The translations under genes and the position numbers were made by a program. 11,114 bases of DNA from Bacteroidota bacterium (GTDB lineage Bacteria > Bacteroidota > Bacteroidia > Chitinophagales > Chitinophagaceae), in the NCBI GenBank assembly GCA_023386855.1, contig JAEWIW010000036.1, positions 1 to 11,114 of the forward strand, read 5' to 3'. The stretch's first letter is position 1, and the number at the start of each line of letters is the position of its first letter. Below the pieces are notes generated by a model. That model had not been told where the DNA came from. It did no database searches and saw only the letters and a list, made by a program, of their open reading frames with translations. Positions 8,701 to 11,114 of the stretch are shown here, piece after piece.

Positions 8701-9255
8701 ATCCAGGATATTATTCATGATAGTAAACCGTGAATTACTGGGCGAACCCCACTGGCCCCAGCATCCATCGGTATCAACAGCCTGCGGGTAAAGCAGGAAA
8801 CCATCGAACTGGTTATTATCAACACGGTCACGGAAGAGCTTTCCTCCATGCACCAGTTGCTTTTCATTATTATAGAATCCATTATTGGCCGGGCAACCGA
8901 ATTCACCGGCACCATGAAAGAACAGGGCAACAGGGTATTTCTTACCCGCACTGTCAGGATTCTGGTAGCTCTTAGGAAATTTCAAACGGAAAGGCATCAT
9001 GGTGTTGCCGATCTTGATGAAATAAGCCTTGTAGGAAGTAACATCATAAGAACCTCCACCGGTACTGATACCATTGGAGGGCGTGGATACCCACTTCTGC
9101 AAACCATTGATCGTGGTATTGGGCTTCTGTGCTGATCCCAGTTCCGCATTGGCATTATACCTTACCAGGGGATCATTGGGATCAAAAACGTTCTGCGAAA
9201 ATGCAGTGGCAATAAAAAGAAAGCATGTGGTGACTAGAAGTAATAATCTCTTCAT
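2743..9255 (-). CDS. Giant T9SS-exported multidomain protein with N-terminal esterase (PHB depolymerase/CE1-like)
   Basis: The ATG at 9255 is preferred; three extra upstream codons would need a TTG start. Product: 2170 residues (numbered from this ATG). Residues 1-21 form a signal peptide ending AFSQ. Residues about 70-307 are an alpha/beta-hydrolase of the PHB-depolymerase/CE1 esterase type with oxyanion motif HGAGE (114-118), nucleophile Ser204 in GLSAGG, Asp253 in GGKD and His285 in LGHAVW, so the triad looks complete. Then come two Ig-like domains (about 308-487), FN3 (495-587), FN3 (593-677), PA14 (681-827), FN3 (834-924), FN3 (931-1023), two cadherin/He_PIG-like domains (1026-1210), module A (1218-1406), FN3 (1409-1503), a third cadherin-like domain (1506-1595), module B (1599-1772), FN3 (1777-1870), module C (1874-2048), a Pro-rich linker with PPPP (about 2049-2083), and a type A T9SS sorting domain (2084-2170) with YPNPF, VEIFDMGGR and GLYMINLTVNG. 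It is therefore expected to be exported across the outer membrane and attached to the surface or released. The substrate is unknown; a carbohydrate ester is inferred from the adhesive modules and the neighbouring glycan genes. Confidence 0.95.
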   Translation of the reverse strand: MKRLLLLVTTCFLFIATAFSQNVFDPNDPLVRYNANAELGSAQKPNTTINGLQKWVSTPSNGISTGGGSYDVTSYKAYFIKIGNTMMPFRLKFPKSYQNPDSAGKKYPVALFFHGAGEFGCPANNGFYNNEKQLVHGGKLFRDRVDNNQFDGFLLYPQAVDTDGCWGQWGSPSNSRFTIMNNILDSLTKYVRADPDRLFVFGLSAGGRAAWNYAQYHYLRAAAVAPSSAVPGSFYDYPEYVHIPIWFATGGKDTNPPPSTAQYTYNNIKAQGANIRYTLYPTLGHAVWNTFWAEPDFVPFMNAMHKANPLVFFQRNEFCPDSAVSAKIGIAPSFYAYEWEKDGVLIAKRVNGVNTIVDGTSITSFTGNEMVVKDFGTYRVRFKRKATSEFSVWSPIPAVIKPKTVTQTPPIAIDGMRSKVLPAPDGSTSVPLTLPDGYAVYEWYNASNNALITNEQTFSAPIGDYKARVKEEFGCGTEFSPVYKVVSAAGTPKPEPAKNLTAFAVSQTAIQIDWNENPNAGSNETGFEIYRSTVEGGPYTLIYITAPDVVTYTDQNLPSNAKYYYIVRAVNNYGAAARSNEASATTIADKIAPSAPTNLLYRGSSISGVSLQWNPATDNVGVVRYDIFVDNVKLYSTKTNSATVFGLDGNKSYIFTVKAIDAAGNISAPSNQVIGYTHNQGLNYKYYNGAYSSLPDFNSLTPSKTGVTDTINTGPTIRTQADNYAIYWQGYIYIPVAGTYTFETNSDDGSKLYINTTYSKNASALVNNDNTHGPQFKTGTITLPQGYHSIIVTFFEKTGGETMEAWWSNTAAGITRERIPKGYFALSKAGTFAAPATPSGLTATSAGYDRINLHWNDEGNDETGFEITRSTSSTTGFVPVGTVLNNTVDFADTGLNASTTYYYKIRSVSGSGNSVFIGPANAKTDVPPPAPAAPQNLKGTVLGVDAIQLEFDDMSSDETGFEIWRSVGDQNNFRKIAILSPAEGGKITYADNALFANITYYYKVRATGVGSASAYTSVINARTLNTLPVIKDLSDFTMKFSTSFSLPVNATDVDGDILTFTVKNMPSFATIQNISNGNINLVFKPRISNQGAYTMSVIVNDGNLGKDTTTFTMVVDDNAVPVMSQIDNIVINEGASIDVDVQANDAEGNDYLTWFGKNLPSFVSILDQGNGNAKLRVKPGYASSGDYTATVIVDDGFGAWTSRDVVITVVEKDPNEKIQANFRLFTGDVNGWNDIQMQTDGTTSLPAPRINLNNLLTSIGEPTTIGVEVVSGTYSASQTSALTGDNSGAYPDNILLDQMNWGFFTGNNKSDTVVLKVKGLKTDRKYDFVFFAGYNCASCGTTTSQVRFRNGNQTASIPYYRNVRLTDTLYDLVPNTSGEVLVTMIGDANTNYGGMLNALVINTKYDDGTKPAKPLDLNAIAYENLGVQLYWTDRAYNETNYKVYRSKTRTGTYSFVNTNGSYKDSSSYLDKSIEPYTTYYYYVAGINENGQGESSDTVEVITRNNIPQIIGLDNLFVKTDGSADEDFEVSDDPDEVLTVSIVNKPSFVELQSMGNNQYRLSANPTVDNVGWFTLTVKVQDDKGAYSTSQMTISVADKFTRSVFVNLGSTSKTAPAPWNNWTGSRAANSSKTNLLDEKGINTGFTIRSLTKWTTTTDLGMITGNNTGVYPDAVLESGVVNTTTNVMQLQFEKLNPSMRYNIVFVGAMNEGVESYSVYSSGTEKDTVDSRYNAYKTANLNGLVPDANNMILVNIERIGAGTAGYLNAVALEEFNPAISLLNPSNLYVEPVNKTTAKLSWSDRSSNENLQDGFELQRALDSSFTNSLVSWSLPSYTNEFTDNGLSPNTQYWYRVRARSGSTNSEYSNKVRTITPQSIVYVNFNYQVADGPSPWNNLATLPNEPQVFPGMLDQSGNNTGITLAIEKTFNGEFNAGKITGNNSGIAPDNVLQANFWLDNTQLSTVRVSGLNHSKRYRIGFFGSSSANGWYKGNYTATYTIGDRTVYLNSWENSTKIVYISDVVPDENGEVLATFSTTEIASYGFNAGMVIMAYNDEEGGVVVNAAPPPPQAPMVQQAREAQNRRADITTRTYPNPFNEQVNIDFFNQSASDQVSVEIFDMGGRMVMRKQYGQLPPGFNALRVNTAASIQAPGLYMINLTVNGKTVQSSKMVKTTK
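3112..5604 (-). repeat. Region coding three diverged copies of one ~175-190 residue module, interleaved with FN3 and cadherin-like domains
   Basis: Three segments of the giant protein align by eye: module A (5038-5604), module B (3940-4461) and module C (3112-3636). Shared landmarks in the same order are an early W-N-N/D (Trp1232, Trp1617, Trp1890), then TG-[ND]-N-[ST]-G-x-[YA]-PD-x-[VI]-L (1283-1295, 1661-1673, 1934-1946), then a [GK]-L-x(4)-[RK]-Y-x-[IF]-x-F-x-G strand pair, then a VP-x(3-4)-E/M-[VI]-L turn, and finally Y-G-x(2)-N-A or its equivalent. The Trp-to-TG spacing is 51, 44 and 44 residues. Beta-rich composition and conserved aromatics suggest a jelly-roll or carbohydrate-binding fold; this is inference. 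Module A alone contains a CxxC (Cys1336, Cys1339). Confidence 0.8.
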
Positions 9256-9310
9256 AAAAGACAATTAATGTAGGGTTAAGCAACATAAGACTAAGCCTTA
9301 ATGGTCTTTT
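9256..9310 (-). promoter_or_regulatory. Long hairpin in the leader, directly abutting the start codon of the giant gene
   Basis: In the transcript direction, AAAAGACCATTAA (9310-9298) faces TTAATTGTCTTTT (9268-9256): 12 of 13 positions pair, and the second arm ends at the base immediately before the ATG. The enclosed 29 bases contain a further partial stem (9273-9278 with 9292-9297, five of six pairs), so the whole leader end may fold into one extended structure. The helix covers exactly where a ribosome would load, so it could modulate translation or shield the mRNA; alternatively the DNA dyad is an operator. Confidence 0.55.
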
Positions 9311-9431
9311 AAGAGGATATCAATATTGAATAAATAGGAATGAAGAGGACTATTGGAGGAATTGCACCGGCGTTTTCAGAAGTATTAAATAGGGTTTGGT
9401 CGTCTTCAGGGATTATCGGAGCGGAGATTGC

Positions 9432-9439
9432 CAAAAGTA
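9432..9439 (-). promoter_or_regulatory. Candidate Bacteroidota -7 promoter box for the giant gene
   Basis: On the minus strand this reads TACTTTTG, an exact match to the TAnnTTTG -7 consensus of the Bacteroidota primary sigma factor. It would place transcription start near 9425 and give a 5' leader of roughly 170 bases that includes the start-codon hairpin. No good TTG -33 element is visible at the usual spacing (the nearest is a TTTCAA), so the call is tentative. The rest of the 255-base divergent region shows no equally good match facing the glycosyltransferase. Confidence 0.35.
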
Positions 9440-9510
9440 GCAATTATTCCGAAAAGTTGAAATAATTTGCCGTAATACAAAATAATTGTTCCATTTTTTT
9501 CTGAACATCC

Positions 9511-10737
9511 ATGTCAATTTCCCCGATCATTATATTATATGTATTCTGGATTTCAATTTTTATTCTTGCCTGGTGCTATTTCGGGTATGGATTACTGATA
9601 GGCCTGGTGAATAAATTATGGAGGAAGAAAACTATACAAGGCTTAAACCACGAGAACCTTCCTACCGTAGCAATTTTGATCGCAGCCTACAATGAAGAGG
9701 CCTGTATTGAAAAAAAACTGTTTAATTCCCTTTCTCTGCATTACCCCAGGGGGCGGCTCATTTTACATGTGATCACCGATGGATCGACCGATAAAACACC
9801 TTTACTGGCTAGGGCCATCCAAGGGATAACAGTTCATCATAATGAAACCCGGGCCGGGAAGATAGCAGCCTTACAGCGGATCATTCCAGCAATTAATGAG
9901 GAAATCCTGGTTTTCACAGATGCCAACTGCCTGCTTAACCAGGATGCCCTCCTGAATTTGACCTGTCATTTTAACGATCCCTCTGTGGGAGCAGTTACCG
10001 GAGAAAAGAAGATTCTCAGTTCCCCCGGATCACTGGAATCAACAGAGGGTTTATACTGGAAATATGAATCATGGCTAAAGATGGAAGACTCGAGGTTCAA
10101 TACCATTGTAGGTGCGGCAGGAGAGCTGTTTGCCATCAGGAGGAACCTATATAATTATTTGCCCAACGACACACTGCTGGATGATTTCATGCAATCGATG
10201 CTGGTAAGTATTGGTGGAAGTAAAGTGGTGTATGAACCGGGCGCAATGGCCCATGAACCTGCATCTTCTTCCATCAAAGATGAATTTGAAAGAAAGACCA
10301 GGATTTCGGCCGGCGGGTTTCAATCCATGAAAAGATTGTCTGGATACAGACAACTTTGGAGCAGGCCCTTACTGGTGTTCCAGTTTTTATCACACCGTGT
10401 TCTTCGTTGGACCCTCTGCCCCATCGCGCTGCCGGTTTTATTTATATCAAGCTTCTGCCTAATGATCAACCCCGGAAATATTATATTATATACCATTGCC
10501 TTTTATGCACAAGTCTTTTTTTACCTGCTTGCCTTAACAGCACTTATCATGAACCTTTTTAAAAGCCAGGTTGCCTGTCCTATCTTAAAAGTTCCATTTT
10601 ATTTTACGATGATGAACGCCGCCGTTTATAAAGGGTTCTGGAGATTCCTAAGGGGAAACCAGACCGAGTTGTGGAAAAAAGCCCACAGAAACAGCAGTAT
10701 GACCCAAAGAGTGGAACAAAGCGGGCAGGTGATGTAA
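9511..10737 (+). CDS. Membrane-anchored family 2 glycosyltransferase
   Basis: This 408-residue GT2 (GT-A fold) enzyme transfers a sugar from a nucleotide-sugar donor to a growing glycan at the inner membrane. One N-terminal helix (about 7-33) precedes a cytoplasmic catalytic domain with VAILIAAYNEE (53-63), Asp90 in VITDGS, the DxD-equivalent FTDAN (135-139), GAAGELFAIRR (201-211) and a putative catalytic acidic pair LLDDF (222-226), followed by RKTRISAGGFQ (261-271). Two or three hydrophobic helices (about 302-350) close the protein. This layout matches cellulose- or hyaluronan-synthase-like GT2 enzymes, but the QxxRW motif of processive enzymes is not intact (Gln271 is followed by SMKRL), so a single-addition enzyme is possible. 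It is divergent from the giant gene and followed by the receiver gene on the same strand after 268 bases. The start is ATG with no Shine-Dalgarno sequence. Donor and acceptor are unknown. Confidence 0.92.
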   Translation: MSISPIIILYVFWISIFILAWCYFGYGLLIGLVNKLWRKKTIQGLNHENLPTVAILIAAYNEEACIEKKLFNSLSLHYPRGRLILHVITDGSTDKTPLLARAIQGITVHHNETRAGKIAALQRIIPAINEEILVFTDANCLLNQDALLNLTCHFNDPSVGAVTGEKKILSSPGSLESTEGLYWKYESWLKMEDSRFNTIVGAAGELFAIRRNLYNYLPNDTLLDDFMQSMLVSIGGSKVVYEPGAMAHEPASSSIKDEFERKTRISAGGFQSMKRLSGYRQLWSRPLLVFQFLSHRVLRWTLCPIALPVLFISSFCLMINPGNIILYTIAFYAQVFFYLLALTALIMNLFKSQVACPILKVPFYFTMMNAAVYKGFWRFLRGNQTELWKKAHRNSSMTQRVEQSGQVM

Positions 10738-10752
10738 TAAAAAGATTCATTA

Positions 10753-10767
10753 AAACAAACTTTGTTT
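10753..10767. repeat. AT-rich perfect inverted repeat after the glycosyltransferase gene
   Basis: AAACAAA and TTTGTTT flank a single C, 16 bases past the glycosyltransferase stop. With the surrounding TTAA sequences it may fold into a weak AU hairpin followed by a T-rich stretch (10775-10789), so it could be a poor terminator, or a dyad binding site. The 268-base gap that holds it shows no strong GC-rich terminator. Confidence 0.3.
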
Positions 10768-10909
10768 ATTAAAATTTGTTCCTATTTTTACCTCGAGCTT
10801 ATCTCATTCTCCTTTGAAAACTCCGGTTAAGATTCTACATTATTAGCTTTTCACTCTGCCACGCATCCTTGGAAATTCCTGCTACTAACGTTGATCCACT
10901 GTATCCCGG

Positions 10910-10923
10910 CAACAATTTTGTTG
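10910..10923. repeat. Inverted repeat CAACAA-TT-TTGTTG upstream of the receiver gene
   Basis: Two perfect 6-base arms flank TT, about 80 bases before the receiver gene's ATG. The core (AACAA, short spacer, TTGTT) is similar to the dyad at 10753-10767, so the two may be related operator-like sites. Short AT-rich dyads arise by chance, so confidence is low. Confidence 0.25.
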
Positions 10924-11005
10924 TTTAATCCTTTTTTTAGTCCCAATACCTCGTGCAGGAACTGTTCATCACTTAATGAATTTGTGACCCTAATTGTATT
11001 TGAAA

Positions 11006-11114
11006 ATGAAGAAAAAAGTACTTATTATCGAAAGCAGCAATTCGATCAGGTTTTTATTGGAAACAGTCCTGGAGGCAGATTTCGAGGTTTTTTCAGCAGA
11101 AGATGGCGCAATCG
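11006..11114 (+). CDS. Response-regulator receiver domain protein, N-terminal fragment (partial)
   Basis: From the ATG at 11006 the frame is open to the right edge, giving 36 codons. The start KKKVLIIESSNSIRFLLETV (2-21) followed by a second strand EVFSAEDG (27-34) matches the first beta strand, first helix and second strand of a CheY-like receiver domain. In canonical receivers the strand-1 end carries two acidic residues that bind Mg2+; here the aligned pair is Glu9-Ser10, so one is missing. The phosphoacceptor Asp and any output domain lie outside the window. The gene follows the GT2 gene on the same strand and may help regulate the glycan locus, but the 268-base gap could hold its own promoter. 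No Shine-Dalgarno sequence is present. Confidence 0.82.
   Translation, partial: MKKKVLIIESSNSIRFLLETVLEADFEVFSAEDGAI

Noticed and set aside
9256..9264. Upstream TTG start adding three codons to the giant protein
   Set aside because: ATG at 9255 gives a standard signal peptide beginning MKR; the TTG is a rarer start and lies inside the leader hairpin arm.
2683..9268. Many open frames of 60-161 codons on both strands within the giant gene
   Set aside because: All overlap the long coding frame, whose domain pattern is continuous, and none shows a recognisable domain. Their number follows from the long repetitive coding sequence.
9380..9480. TAGGGTTTG and TAATTTG as plus-strand -7 boxes for the glycosyltransferase
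   Set aside because: The spacing between TA and TTTG is 3 or 1 instead of 2, and no TTG -33 element lies at the right distance; too weak to report as a promoter.
1..11114. CRISPR array, tRNA, rRNA, insertion sequence or phage attachment site
   Set aside because: I found no regularly spaced repeats, cloverleaf-like sequence, transposase frame or terminal inverted repeats in the window.

Overview
The window looks like chromosomal DNA of a Bacteroidota bacterium, most likely Chitinophagaceae or a close relative. Three things point there: a giant secreted protein with a type IX secretion (T9SS) C-terminal sorting domain, a near absence of Shine-Dalgarno sequences before the genes, and a match to the Bacteroidota -7 promoter box (TAnnTTTG). 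The assignment rests on features and family knowledge; no database search was run.

Layout. Minus strand, reading leftward from about 9.3 kb: (1) a 2170-residue multidomain surface or secreted protein (9255 to 2743) with an N-terminal alpha/beta-hydrolase esterase, two Ig-like domains, six fibronectin type III domains, a PA14 domain, three cadherin/He_PIG-like domains, three copies of a roughly 175-190 residue module, and a T9SS sorting domain; (2) a strong intrinsic terminator (2688-2724); (3) a tight operon of two dissimilar acyltransferase-3 family membrane enzymes (2646-1495 and 1502-279, overlapping by 8 bp), then the first 79 codons of a polytopic, GT-C-like membrane protein that runs off the left edge. 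Plus strand, divergent from the giant gene: (4) a membrane-anchored family 2 glycosyltransferase (9511-10737), and (5) the start of a response-regulator receiver domain (from 11006) cut by the right edge.

The gene set reads as part of a cell-surface glycan locus. A glycosyltransferase and a possible lipid-sugar-dependent GT-C enzyme could build or extend a glycan, two acyltransferases could decorate it, and the large exported esterase, rich in predicted adhesive modules, could bind and deacylate a polysaccharide outside the cell. Whether they share a substrate is inference.

Most notable points: the triple module in the giant protein, a long hairpin abutting the giant gene's start codon, a terminator placed so close to the acyltransferase operon that its promoter is hard to locate, a membrane-protein gene cut at the left edge, and an atypical receiver domain in which the conserved acidic pair is Glu-Ser. 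No RNA genes, CRISPR arrays, insertion sequences or attachment sites were seen.
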